37,862 bases of DNA. Source: Treponema sp. UBA3870 (lineage in GTDB: Bacteria; Spirochaetota; Spirochaetia; Treponematales; Treponemataceae). The notes below the pieces were generated by a model. That model worked only from the letters and a program-made list of their open reading frames with translations. It searched no databases and was not told the DNA's origin. The stretch lies in assembly GCA_002392275.1 (NCBI GenBank), contig DGGQ01000013.1, positions 1,011-38,872 of the forward strand, written 5' to 3'. Numbering within the stretch: the first letter of the stretch is position 1; each line of letters begins with the position of its first letter. This document shows positions 24,364 through 32,284 of the stretch, piece by piece. The translations under genes and the position numbers were made by a program.

Positions 24364-24399
24364 ACGGTCCAACATTTTTTTGCTGGACCGTTTTTTTTT
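24364..24399. terminator. Bidirectional terminator between leuB and addA
   Basis: ACGGTCCA (24364-24371) pairs with TGGACCGT (24384-24391), a loop of T-rich sequence lies between, and a T run spans 24391-24399 on the plus strand. The minus strand also ends in T-rich sequence, so it can serve both convergent genes. Confidence 0.85.
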
Positions 24400-24412
24400 C
24401 GTATATTTTTTT

Positions 24413-27400
24413 CTATCTGCACATGTCCGTAATGTCCACATCCTTTCCGTGCCTCAGATAGTAAAGCACGCAGCGAACTTTTTCTGGTGGCACGCCTCTC
24501 ATCTGGCTGACCGCATGTCTGTAGCAGGAAAGCTGCTCGTAATAAATTTCCGGTTTTATTTCGTGGTTGGTCTTGTAATCGACAACCGTATATTCTCCTT
24601 CAGGATTTTCATATACCAAGTCAATCTGGCCGTTGACAATTTTCTCGCCGTCAACACTTTTGAAACTGTACTCCGCCTTGTGCCATTTTGATTTTGAGGC
24701 CTCCATTCCGACTTTTGTTTTTAAGAATCCGTCCGCCATGTTTTTGCAGCAGTCCATTATTGTGTCCAGATATTTTTTGTTTCCCTCAAGACCGGCGATG
24801 CTGCGCTCCGAAATTTTTGGCTCGCATTTGTTGATTGCGCCTTCCATAAATCCGTGCGCGATTGTTCCAAAGTCGGCAGCCGAGAATCCTTTTTTCTTTT
24901 CCAGAATTTCATCGATTTCACTGAATCCGTCTACAGATTTTGTCCTCTCATTTTCATGTCGGGAATCTGTTTCGTCTTGGACGGAAACAAGTTTGCTCGG
25001 ACTTATGTATTTTTTTTCCTCAATCTCTTTTTCAATCGGGACCGCATTTTTGTAGGAATCTTCAAGCCGCATGATTACATCCGACTTTCCGCTTACAAAA
25101 TCAAGGGCGACAGGTTTTTCCATTGCTTCTATTTTTTCAACTGTGAACGGACTGTAAGCAATGTTTTCGTCCGAAGAAAAGTATTCCAGCGCGGGAGAGA
25201 CCAACGAAAGAATGCTGTCCGACATTTTTCGTCCACCGCTGCAACCGGTGATATAAACTTCCTCAATTGCGCGTGTGATTGCTACATAGACCAGACGCTT
25301 CAGTTCAGCCTGCGCCATGTTTTTTGTTTCCTCGGAAATTAAATCCCAAAAATAGTTTGACTTTGATTTTATGGCAGGGTCCCTTGGTGTGTTGACCGTA
25401 AGACCAAATTCTTTGGAGATAAAAACCTTCGACGAGTTTTTGTCCTTCGCGCTTCCGTGGTCGATGTTCGGTATGAAAACATACTTGAACTGTAGTCCCT
25501 TGCTTTTGTGGATTGTCATAAGGTGAACGCCAGGCTTTTGCTCCATCGGAATGTCCATGTCGTCAAGATGTTTTGATTCGTCCTCATAAGTTTTTACGCT
25601 GTCCACAAAGTCCGAAAGATTTTTGCTCGCGCCGTCCGCGTTTCTTGCAAGCTCAAAAATTCTGTCGTAGAGTGTCGAATACATTGTCGCGCGCTGATTC
25701 CAGAGAGTCTCGTATCTGTAGCCAAAGCCGTACCACAAATCGCTGACTGTTTTTGCAATCGGCTGATCCTTGGACTGGATGGAAAGTTTTTCGTAAATAC
25801 TTTTTGCGTGTGCATAACGCTCCGCGGATTTTCCCTGCAAAATGTTCTTTGCGTTGGCGGAGAATGCGCTTTCACTTTGGGCAAGGACAGCGTTGGATTC
25901 CTGGACCGAAAGATTTACAATTGACGAGCGCAGAATTTTTTCAAATGCATAAAAGTCATTTGGATACGTGCATATACGTAAAAATGAAATCACGTCGGAG
26001 ACAACCGCGCTATTGAAAAAGCCTGTGACCGTTTCAGTGTTGTAGGGTATGCCAAGGTACAGAAGATTTTTTTCATACATGGTCTGGTACTTGTAGTTTC
26101 TGAAAAGAATTGCGATGTCGTTCGGATCGACATTTTTTTCTTCGACAAGTTTTTTTATTTCGCGCACGGTCCAAAGCGACTGGGCTTCGTCGTCAACAAG
26201 CATGTCCCCATTCTGCGAGGAATTTTTTTCATAAAATGCAAAATGAATCTTTGGTTCGTAAAATTTCTTTATTTCACCGTCATCCATTTTTGAAATCCTG
26301 TCCCTGTCCGCGTTGGAGATTTCGGCATCGGTGTATACAGGCTCGTATTTTGGAATTCCGTCCTCGTCTTTGCTGTAAAAAATTGATGGAATGAAGGCGC
26401 AGTTTTTGTTTGTGTCCAGAGGATATGTTCTTCCTCCAAAAATAGTGTTGAACGCGGCAATCAGCGAAGGACTTGAACGGTAGTTTGTCTGTAGCTTTAA
26501 ATGTCCGTCCCTAAAATCATCGGAGAGTCCACGGAACACACTGACATCCGCGCCACGGAATCTGTAGATGCTCTGCTTTTCGTCTCCTACAAAAAAAAGT
26601 TTTCCAGCGCAAAGTTCGTCCACAGCCGGAACAGATTTTTCCATCCTGTCCTCTTTTTCTGCAAGAAGGAAAAGAAGTTTTTTTTGCATGTCATTGTTGT
26701 CCTGAAATTCGTCAATCATTATTGATTTGTATTTTTTCTTCTCGGCCTTCCTGATTTCTGGATGCTCAATCAAAATTTTTAGTGCAAGCGATGAGACATC
26801 CGCAAATGTCAGTACAGAATTTTTTCGCTTTATTTCGTTGGATGTTTTTTGAAACTCTTCTATTAAATTTGTAATGCCAGAAGCAATCTTTGAGCCGGAA
26901 ACAAAATTTGTAATCGAGTAGAGTGTCTGCAAAAGCTCCCGGATTTTGTAAACACATTCCTTTAATTCCTGAGGACATTTTCCTTTGAGAGAAATGTTTG
27001 CGAAATCCTCAAAACAGTTTATGAAATCAACAAGCAAGGAGCTGTCCGCATTTTCAAAAGTCTCTTTGCCTATCACGGGGATTTCTGGAAAATCTTTTTC
27101 CACGGCCTTTGTCAGTTCCGTTATGAATTTTGTTCCCCTGTTTCCTTCGTACTCGTCGAGCGATTTTTTTGTTTCGTCAATGGAATCCAAAATCTGTTTG
27201 CAACATTCGCTCCAGTCCTCCGTGATTTTGGTCCGCTGTTTTTCAAGGTCGCCCCTGAAATCAAAAGGTGAAGAAATGGTTGAGGCGTTGAGCATTGGTG
27301 CTACAAAAAAATCTTTTGCCACGGCCTGATAGTTTTGCGGAGTCAGAAAAGTTTGGAGGGCAAAATTGTCCCTGTGCTGGAGAATGAACGGGAGTGCCAT

Positions 27401-27778
27401 GCTGGAAATTGTTTCCTCCGCTGCCGCATTGTCAACGGTGAACTCCGGACTGATTCCGTAAAAGTGCGCTCCAAGTTTTGCAATATACGCGCAGTAGCTG
27501 TCCAAAGTTTTTATGTTCGCCTTGTGGAAATCACGAACGGAGTCTGGATTTTTTTCTTTGAGCGTCCTGTAGATTCTGTCGTACATTTCAATGGTTGCTT
27601 TTTTTGTAAAAGTGAGCGTGAGGATTTCATCAACGCCATATTTTTTATCCAGAACCAGATGTGAAAATCTTGCGGCAAGTACGGACGTTTTTCCTGAGCC
27701 TGCACCCGCACTGACAACTGTGTTTTTTTCTATGCTGATTGCCTGTTCCTGTGATTTATCAAATTTTACTTCCGACAT
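24413..27778 (-). CDS. addA: AddA-type UvrD helicase with C-terminal PD-(D/E)XK nuclease
   Basis: A 1121-residue protein that processes DNA double-strand ends for recombination, by family. The superfamily 1A helicase motifs are in order. Walker A is VVSAGAGSGKTSV (K30). Motif II is IDEFQDNND, motif III GDEKQSIYRFRGAD and motif IV LQTNYRSSPSLI. Motif V is LMTIHKSKGLQFKYVFIPN and motif VI RLVYVAITRAIEEVYITG. The last part is a RecB-like nuclease domain, with GQIDLV near residue 1049 and VVDYKTNHE near 1063 giving the D..D-x-K catalytic set. The ATG at 27778 with GGAG six bases upstream is preferred to the in-frame TTG at 27790. It follows the addB-like gene by 32 nt, so the two should be made together as subunits of one complex. 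A terminator lies just beyond the stop. Confidence 0.92.
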   Translation of the reverse strand: MSEVKFDKSQEQAISIEKNTVVSAGAGSGKTSVLAARFSHLVLDKKYGVDEILTLTFTKKATIEMYDRIYRTLKEKNPDSVRDFHKANIKTLDSYCAYIAKLGAHFYGISPEFTVDNAAAEETISSMALPFILQHRDNFALQTFLTPQNYQAVAKDFFVAPMLNASTISSPFDFRGDLEKQRTKITEDWSECCKQILDSIDETKKSLDEYEGNRGTKFITELTKAVEKDFPEIPVIGKETFENADSSLLVDFINCFEDFANISLKGKCPQELKECVYKIRELLQTLYSITNFVSGSKIASGITNLIEEFQKTSNEIKRKNSVLTFADVSSLALKILIEHPEIRKAEKKKYKSIMIDEFQDNNDMQKKLLFLLAEKEDRMEKSVPAVDELCAGKLFFVGDEKQSIYRFRGADVSVFRGLSDDFRDGHLKLQTNYRSSPSLIAAFNTIFGGRTYPLDTNKNCAFIPSIFYSKDEDGIPKYEPVYTDAEISNADRDRISKMDDGEIKKFYEPKIHFAFYEKNSSQNGDMLVDDEAQSLWTVREIKKLVEEKNVDPNDIAILFRNYKYQTMYEKNLLYLGIPYNTETVTGFFNSAVVSDVISFLRICTYPNDFYAFEKILRSSIVNLSVQESNAVLAQSESAFSANAKNILQGKSAERYAHAKSIYEKLSIQSKDQPIAKTVSDLWYGFGYRYETLWNQRATMYSTLYDRIFELARNADGASKNLSDFVDSVKTYEDESKHLDDMDIPMEQKPGVHLMTIHKSKGLQFKYVFIPNIDHGSAKDKNSSKVFISKEFGLTVNTPRDPAIKSKSNYFWDLISEETKNMAQAELKRLVYVAITRAIEEVYITGCSGGRKMSDSILSLVSPALEYFSSDENIAYSPFTVEKIEAMEKPVALDFVSGKSDVIMRLEDSYKNAVPIEKEIEEKKYISPSKLVSVQDETDSRHENERTKSVDGFSEIDEILEKKKGFSAADFGTIAHGFMEGAINKCEPKISERSIAGLEGNKKYLDTIMDCCKNMADGFLKTKVGMEASKSKWHKAEYSFKSVDGEKIVNGQIDLVYENPEGEYTVVDYKTNHEIKPEIYYEQLSCYRHAVSQMRGVPPEKVRCVLYYLRHGKDVDITDMCR

Positions 27779-27810
27779 TTGCTTCTCCAAAAAAAATCTG
27801 CTGTGGTCTG

Positions 27811-30540
27811 TTAATCCTGCGCCGTAACCGAACTTGTTGAATGGGTTCCTTTTTTCATTTGACTTTCAATCCAAAGTTCCGTGGAAGGTTTTGAATCTAT
27901 GTCGTGCGACAAAACTTTTTCCGCATAGAATTCCGATTGCGAAAGAAAACGCTTTGTGCTTTCTGAAAGACTGTTTGCAGTGTCCGCGCCAACAAGCTCG
28001 CCAATAACGGGAACGGTTTTTGCGTCGGTGATATTGTAGAACGCACAGTTTTCAATCAGCAGGGGTTGGGACTGATTTTCCAGAAGATAAATGTAGATTG
28101 GCATCTGGAAGTCGGGGACAATCACATCGTCGTCCGCAAAAAAACTGTCGCTCGGGATTGCCTTTTCGGAAGTCTTGAAATCAATCAAAACACATTCTCC
28201 TGTGAGCGGGTCCTTCAGTATGCAGTCAACCTTTCCATCAAAAAAATATTTTTTTCCATCGGGGAAATATTTGTATGATTTTTCCACCGCATGAATTTCA
28301 TAGCCGCAGAATGCTTCCGAAAATTCAGTGACTGAACAAACCATCTGCTCCTCAATATTTTTTATAGAAGAAAAAATCAGCTGCCTTGAAAGGACGCTCG
28401 TCTGGATTTCATCAATGGCCTCCTTGATTGCGCCCCTCAAAATTGAAAGACGGTTTCCGTCGAGGGTTTTGTTTTCATCGACGGACAGGGGAAGAGATTT
28501 TTTTAAAAGCGACCTGCAGTAGATTTCCAGAATCTTGTGGTTCAGGTTTCCAATTAAAAATGGTTTTGTCAAATCAGCCGCGCTTGTCTCCTCTTCAAGA
28601 CCCAGCACATATTTTTCCATAAAATCGTGGCAGTCGTTGTAAAAACTTTTTAAACGCGAGTATGTGATTTTTACTTTTCCATTTTCCGTGAGCCTTTCGT
28701 CTATCAGTGCCGCAATTTTGCTTTCCGCATCGGAATGTGGGTTTCGGTTTTCGTCAAGATTCTGCATTGCCTTCCATGATTCAAAACCATTTTTCGCGGT
28801 CGCCATAATTTTTTTGGGGAGCGCAATGTTTTTGTCTAGAATGCTTTCGCGCTCGGAAATGTATGGGTCCAGGCTGTCCAGATTTTCAAGATCGTTTGTT
28901 TTTCGCAGGTCATTTTCATCAAGATATGCGGACACAAGCGCGTAGCCCGTAAAAGTTTTTTCGGCGGCTGTAAAAATTGTTCCGTCAATCGAGTTCAGAT
29001 TGTAGAGAGTAATGAATTTGTCCGAAACGTTTGCGTCGTCACCAAAACCAAGGTTCAGTCTTTTTTCATCATTCAAAAAAGCAAGCTGCCTGTAGATTAC
29101 GGAAAGTGAAGCTTGGCTTGAATCAATTACGGCCTGAATCCTGAATGGCGCGGGAGCCGAAAGTCTGTACGGAAGAATCTGCACCCCCTGTTCCTCTGTC
29201 TGCGGAACATAGTTTTTCCCGGAAATGAAGTCAACAAAAAAACTGTAGTGGGATGGAACCTTGCAGTCTGGAAAATCGTTTTCCAAATCTATAAGAGAGC
29301 CAAGCTCCGAAATGCAACGGCTTATAATCCTGTCGCTGTTTTCTGTAAAATTTTCCACGTCAAAAAAATGTGTCCTGAATGTAAAATAGTTTGAGCGGAT
29401 TTCATCAAAACTTTTTGCCCGTACAATTGATGTCAAAATATTTTTCATGGCGTGGTACATTTCAATCAGCCGTTGGTCAACGCTTGTTCCGTCAAAAGGA
29501 TTCGCGAAAGATTTTTCCCAGATGTCTTCTCCATTTTCAAAAGAGCAGATGCAGTTGTTCTCCTGTCCAAAACGGATGAGACGCTGGTTCAAATCAAAAT
29601 CCGTCCACGGAAGCGACGTGTTCAGCAATAAATTTTTTATGCTCTCGAAAGAAAAGTTTTCGGAAACGCAGGACTGAATCTGCCTAAAAAAATTTCCGGC
29701 GGGGGAAGATGTAAGCGACGAACCATTTTTCTGCACGTGCGGTATTCCATACAAATCCATCTCGCGGTCTATGTACGGCCACCATGTTTCCAAATCGGAT
29801 GCGCTGAGTGCCATGTCCTGCCAGCTGATTTTTTTTTCGTCATGATTTTTTTTGAGCCAGAGACAGACTTGCCTTAGCTCCGCGCGTGAGTTTGAATAAA
29901 AATGTCCCGCCGGTTTTTGTTCGGACTCGGGAACATGGATGATTTCAATTTCGTCCGCGCTTTCAAGAATCTCCCTGTACTCAAGGTAGTCCATTATTAT
30001 TTCGGGGAAAAAAATTACATACCGCTTGCCCTGAGGATTGAAAGGTGGGGTCTCCCATGCGGGGTCAAAAAGCTCGTGCGCGTCCAAAAAATTTTTGTAT
30101 CTGGAATAGATTTCCATGTAGTCACGGTCCTCGTCATCCGCCTTGAGTTTTTTTGAGTCAAAAAGTTTTTTCCACATTGCAAGCGAAGGGAGTATCCCCG
30201 CAATCCATTCCGTGAAACTCGATGCCGAATCTGCGAACTCCTTTGTGACTATGTAGGAAAGAAATTTTTCTTTGGCGTTTTTTTCAATTAGGTCGGCGGA
30301 AAAAATTGTGCGCATGGCTCCGGGAATTGAACGGCGGTCCTGCTGTTTTGATTTTATCGCCTCGCCCTTGAAGTCGTCCCACGCTATGAAGCGTTCCATG
30401 GGGACAGCCTTTGTGTCTGTGTTCGATATTGCCCAGTCAGCCCACAGGTTTGCGGGTATCTGCGTTGGAAAAACAAAAACGGTGTCCAGGGATTTTATTT
30501 TTTTTCTGATGATTTCGGGAACGGGATTCAGTTTGTTCAT
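27811..30540 (-). CDS. addB: AddB-like PD-(D/E)XK nuclease subunit
   Basis: A 909-residue protein upstream of addA in the same operon. The C-terminal domain is a RecB-family nuclease: KITYSRLKSFYNDCHDFMEK opens it, FDGKVDCILKDP (about residue 770) and VLIDFKTSEKA (about 784) carry the catalytic Asp and D-x-K. The large N-terminal part resembles an inactivated helicase scaffold. No Walker A (GxxxxGK[ST]) is visible where AddB normally has one; the N-terminus reads TVFVFPTQIPANLWADWA instead. The four-cysteine iron-sulfur staple of Bacillus AddB also appears incomplete. I use ATG 30540 because TATAAT lies 7 nt upstream; the open frame continues to 30996, but that part is antisense to a better small gene. 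Assignment as AddB rests on the nuclease domain and the addA neighbour. Confidence 0.8.
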   Translation of the reverse strand: MNKLNPVPEIIRKKIKSLDTVFVFPTQIPANLWADWAISNTDTKAVPMERFIAWDDFKGEAIKSKQQDRRSIPGAMRTIFSADLIEKNAKEKFLSYIVTKEFADSASSFTEWIAGILPSLAMWKKLFDSKKLKADDEDRDYMEIYSRYKNFLDAHELFDPAWETPPFNPQGKRYVIFFPEIIMDYLEYREILESADEIEIIHVPESEQKPAGHFYSNSRAELRQVCLWLKKNHDEKKISWQDMALSASDLETWWPYIDREMDLYGIPHVQKNGSSLTSSPAGNFFRQIQSCVSENFSFESIKNLLLNTSLPWTDFDLNQRLIRFGQENNCICSFENGEDIWEKSFANPFDGTSVDQRLIEMYHAMKNILTSIVRAKSFDEIRSNYFTFRTHFFDVENFTENSDRIISRCISELGSLIDLENDFPDCKVPSHYSFFVDFISGKNYVPQTEEQGVQILPYRLSAPAPFRIQAVIDSSQASLSVIYRQLAFLNDEKRLNLGFGDDANVSDKFITLYNLNSIDGTIFTAAEKTFTGYALVSAYLDENDLRKTNDLENLDSLDPYISERESILDKNIALPKKIMATAKNGFESWKAMQNLDENRNPHSDAESKIAALIDERLTENGKVKITYSRLKSFYNDCHDFMEKYVLGLEEETSAADLTKPFLIGNLNHKILEIYCRSLLKKSLPLSVDENKTLDGNRLSILRGAIKEAIDEIQTSVLSRQLIFSSIKNIEEQMVCSVTEFSEAFCGYEIHAVEKSYKYFPDGKKYFFDGKVDCILKDPLTGECVLIDFKTSEKAIPSDSFFADDDVIVPDFQMPIYIYLLENQSQPLLIENCAFYNITDAKTVPVIGELVGADTANSLSESTKRFLSQSEFYAEKVLSHDIDSKPSTELWIESQMKKGTHSTSSVTAQD

Positions 30541-30547
30541 AAAAAAT

Positions 30548-30576
30548 ATTATACAGTTTTTTTTAATTTTTGTGGA
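30548..30576 (-). promoter_or_regulatory. Candidate promoter of addB-addA, probably leaderless
   Basis: Minus strand TCCACA (30576-30571), 17-nt spacer, TATAAT (30553-30548), then 7 nt to the ATG at 30540. No Shine-Dalgarno is present. Confidence 0.5.
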
Positions 30577-30655
30577 GAGAGAATCAAAATGTTCCGATAT
30601 TGATAGGACAGAAAAGTTTTTCCGAAAATTATCGTCATCTTTATGGAGAAGAATT

Positions 30656-30931
30656 ATGGACACAAAGACTTTGGAAAATTTGTATTGCGAACTTAAGGAA
30701 TGTAGGCAGAACAACGATGAGGCCGGAATCATACTCACCCGCTCAAAAATTTTGGACGAGATTGGAATAACCAACGCCACCATGCTTAGTCTGGATTTCA
30801 GCAACTTTATATACAGCTCCGAGGATGCCGCAAAAGAGCTCAAGGCGCTGCTTGCCGTTGAATTCAAGAGGGGATACAGACGCGCACTTGAAATTGTAGC
30901 GGCCGCCGCAAAAAATGGACTGCAAAAATAG
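30656..30931 (+). CDS. Small protein of unknown function (91 residues)
   Basis: ATG 30656 is preceded by GGAG with a 7-nt spacer. The product is predicted to be mostly helical, with KTLENLYCELKECRQNNDEA, then SSEDAAKELKALLAVEFKRG and a basic C-terminus (YRRALEIVAAAAKNGLQK). It has no signal peptide and no motif I recognise. It is divergent from addB and is followed by a dispersed TTTAAAAG stem-loop. The opposite-strand extension of the addB frame covers the same DNA. I favour this gene because it has a ribosome-binding site and a well-behaved, protein-like composition, whereas the antisense stretch is Ser/Phe-rich and passes through the addB promoter. Confidence 0.6.
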   Translation: MDTKTLENLYCELKECRQNNDEAGIILTRSKILDEIGITNATMLSLDFSNFIYSSEDAAKELKALLAVEFKRGYRRALEIVAAAAKNGLQK

Positions 30932-30941
30932 CGAATGTGCG

Positions 30942-30974
30942 AGTTTAAAAGCCAGAAATTGCAGACTTTTAAAT
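30942..30974. repeat. Dispersed TTTAAAAG stem-loop repeat, copy 1
   Basis: GTTTAAAAG, a loop containing GAAATTGCA, and CTTTTAAAT, followed by ATCGCATTTTC. A near-identical copy with the same loop core lies at 37816-37848. Confidence 0.65.
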
Positions 30975-30999
30975 ATCGCATTTTCATAGCTTTCAAAAT

Positions 31000-31030
31000 A
31001 AAAATCCCGGCCTCAAAATGAAACCGGGAT
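31000..31030 (-). terminator. Rho-independent terminator for the DUF4097-type gene
   Basis: On the minus strand ATCCCGG (31030-31024) pairs with CCGGGAT (31010-31004) and is followed by a T-rich run (TTTTTATTTT). It may also slow transcription from the plus-strand small gene, but there it has no T run. Confidence 0.75.
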
Positions 31031-31086
31031 AAAATCAGCAGGTCAAATCAGCAGCTAAAAATCTTTTGTGATAAAGTCGCCAGCGA

Positions 31087-31974
31087 TTAAAGGCCTGAGC
31101 CTTTTATAATCTGCATATCTCCACCGCCGACCTTTATGTTGAGAAGGGGACCCTTGGAATCCTGGGAGAACTCCGAGCGGAATCTGCCCCTGTCAACACT
31201 GCCGCTTGTCCAGAATGTTGAGTTCGCCGGAAGATAGATTTTTGCGTTTCCAGAACTCACGCGGATTTCGGAATCCTTTTCAAAAAGTTTGCTCATGTTC
31301 AAATCCAGAACACCCTTGTCCGCGTTGATTGAAATCTTTTTTGTCGTGATGTCGCTGAGCCTGACGTTTCCCTTCTGCGTCTCCGTGATGATTTCGTCCG
31401 CAACAAGATTTGTGACTGTCATGCTTCCGCTTGATGATTTCATGTTCGCCGTCTTTTCAACCTTGTTGTTCCTCACTGTCAGGTCGCCTTTTTCTGTTGA
31501 GACGGAGAAATCGCTCGACTCAACTTTTGTGAGGCTGACCGCGCCGGATTTTGTTCCAATCTCCAGTTTCTGTGTGCGGAAATCTGCAATCGTGATGTCG
31601 GATGATTCGGTGTTGATTTTGATTTCCTGGAGCTTGAAATCCTTCGGGACCGTTATGTTCACCTCGCAGACCCTGTCCTTCAGTTTGCCCGTGTTGTCCT
31701 TCTGCTCAATCTTGATGGACTTTCCGTCGTTCTTGAGGACTGGGTACATTGCCGTGTAGTTGGAGAGGATTTCGATGTTGAGCGTCTTGTCCTCTGTATC
31801 CTCGTTCTGTCTGATCGTGATGCTCTCGCTCTTGAGGGAAATCTGGATTTTCTTGAGCCCGTTTATCTGGATTCCTTTCTGCGCCGATACGGTCTGGAGC
31901 TGGGTTCCCGCCTGGGCAGATGCAGCCCCTGCAATCACGGTTGCCGCCAAAATTGATGCCAAAAATTTCTTCAT
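31087..31974 (-). CDS. Exported DUF4097-type beta-strand repeat protein (putative adhesin)
   Basis: A 295-residue protein with a signal peptide cleaved after AASA (about residue 20). The mature part is a chain of short beta strands, characteristic of the DUF4097/putative auto-transporter adhesin head family: ITIADFRTQKLEIGTKSGAV, SDFSVSTEKGDLTVRNNKV, TANMKSSSGSMTVTNLVADE. Such proteins fold as a beta-solenoid and are exported or surface-bound; their biochemical role is unknown. The start at 31974 has AGGAGGA six bases upstream. The presumed ~75-nt leader carries a CTCTAAAAA stem-loop (32010-32042). It is a single-gene unit with its own terminator, divergent from recQ. Confidence 0.85.
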   Translation of the reverse strand: MKKFLASILAATVIAGAASAQAGTQLQTVSAQKGIQINGLKKIQISLKSESITIRQNEDTEDKTLNIEILSNYTAMYPVLKNDGKSIKIEQKDNTGKLKDRVCEVNITVPKDFKLQEIKINTESSDITIADFRTQKLEIGTKSGAVSLTKVESSDFSVSTEKGDLTVRNNKVEKTANMKSSSGSMTVTNLVADEIITETQKGNVRLSDITTKKISINADKGVLDLNMSKLFEKDSEIRVSSGNAKIYLPANSTFWTSGSVDRGRFRSEFSQDSKGPLLNIKVGGGDMQIIKGSGL

Positions 31975-32009
31975 TATGTTCCTCCTGGGTCTCTTGTTTT
32001 TTGGGACAT

Positions 32010-32042
32010 CTCTAAAAAATCATTTCCAATGGCTTTTTAGAG
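32010..32042. repeat. CTCTAAAAA-type stem-loop in the DUF4097 gene leader
   Basis: CTCTAAAAA (32010-32018) pairs with TTTTTAGAG (32034-32042) around a 15-nt loop. It lies between the candidate promoter and the ribosome-binding site of the minus-strand gene. Confidence 0.6.
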
Positions 32043-32055
32043 TTTCCATCTGTCA

Positions 32056-32084
32056 ATTATAAATCTATTGATGGATTTTATAAA
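32056..32084 (-). promoter_or_regulatory. Candidate promoter of the DUF4097-type gene
   Basis: Minus strand TTTATA (32084-32079), 17-nt spacer, TATAAT (32061-32056). The remainder of the ~310-bp divergent gap up to recQ is AT-rich, with no clear recQ promoter that I could pick. Confidence 0.45.
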
Positions 32085-32284
32085 GCCCCCTCCGCGAAAT
32101 TTAAATCAACAGGACGCTGGAAGGTTACGGCAATCTTTTTTAGATTTTTTCTTCGATTTGTGAACATTTTTGAATTCCACGGAATACTATTATGTGAAGG
32201 CCTTGGAGAATGTTGATCAATATGGAAGCATTAATCAGCATTTCCCTTGGTTTTTGTTGCACGCATTTTTTCAGGAGGACTGTT

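Noticed and set aside
30272..30655. Upstream extension of the 30656-30931 small gene
   Set aside because: This part is antisense to addB coding sequence; the ribosome-binding site supports the internal ATG at 30656.
30541..30996. N-terminal extension of the addB frame to an ATG at 30996
   Set aside because: It runs through the TATAAT at 30548-30553, has no ribosome-binding site, has a Ser/Phe-rich composition and lies antisense to a better-supported small gene.
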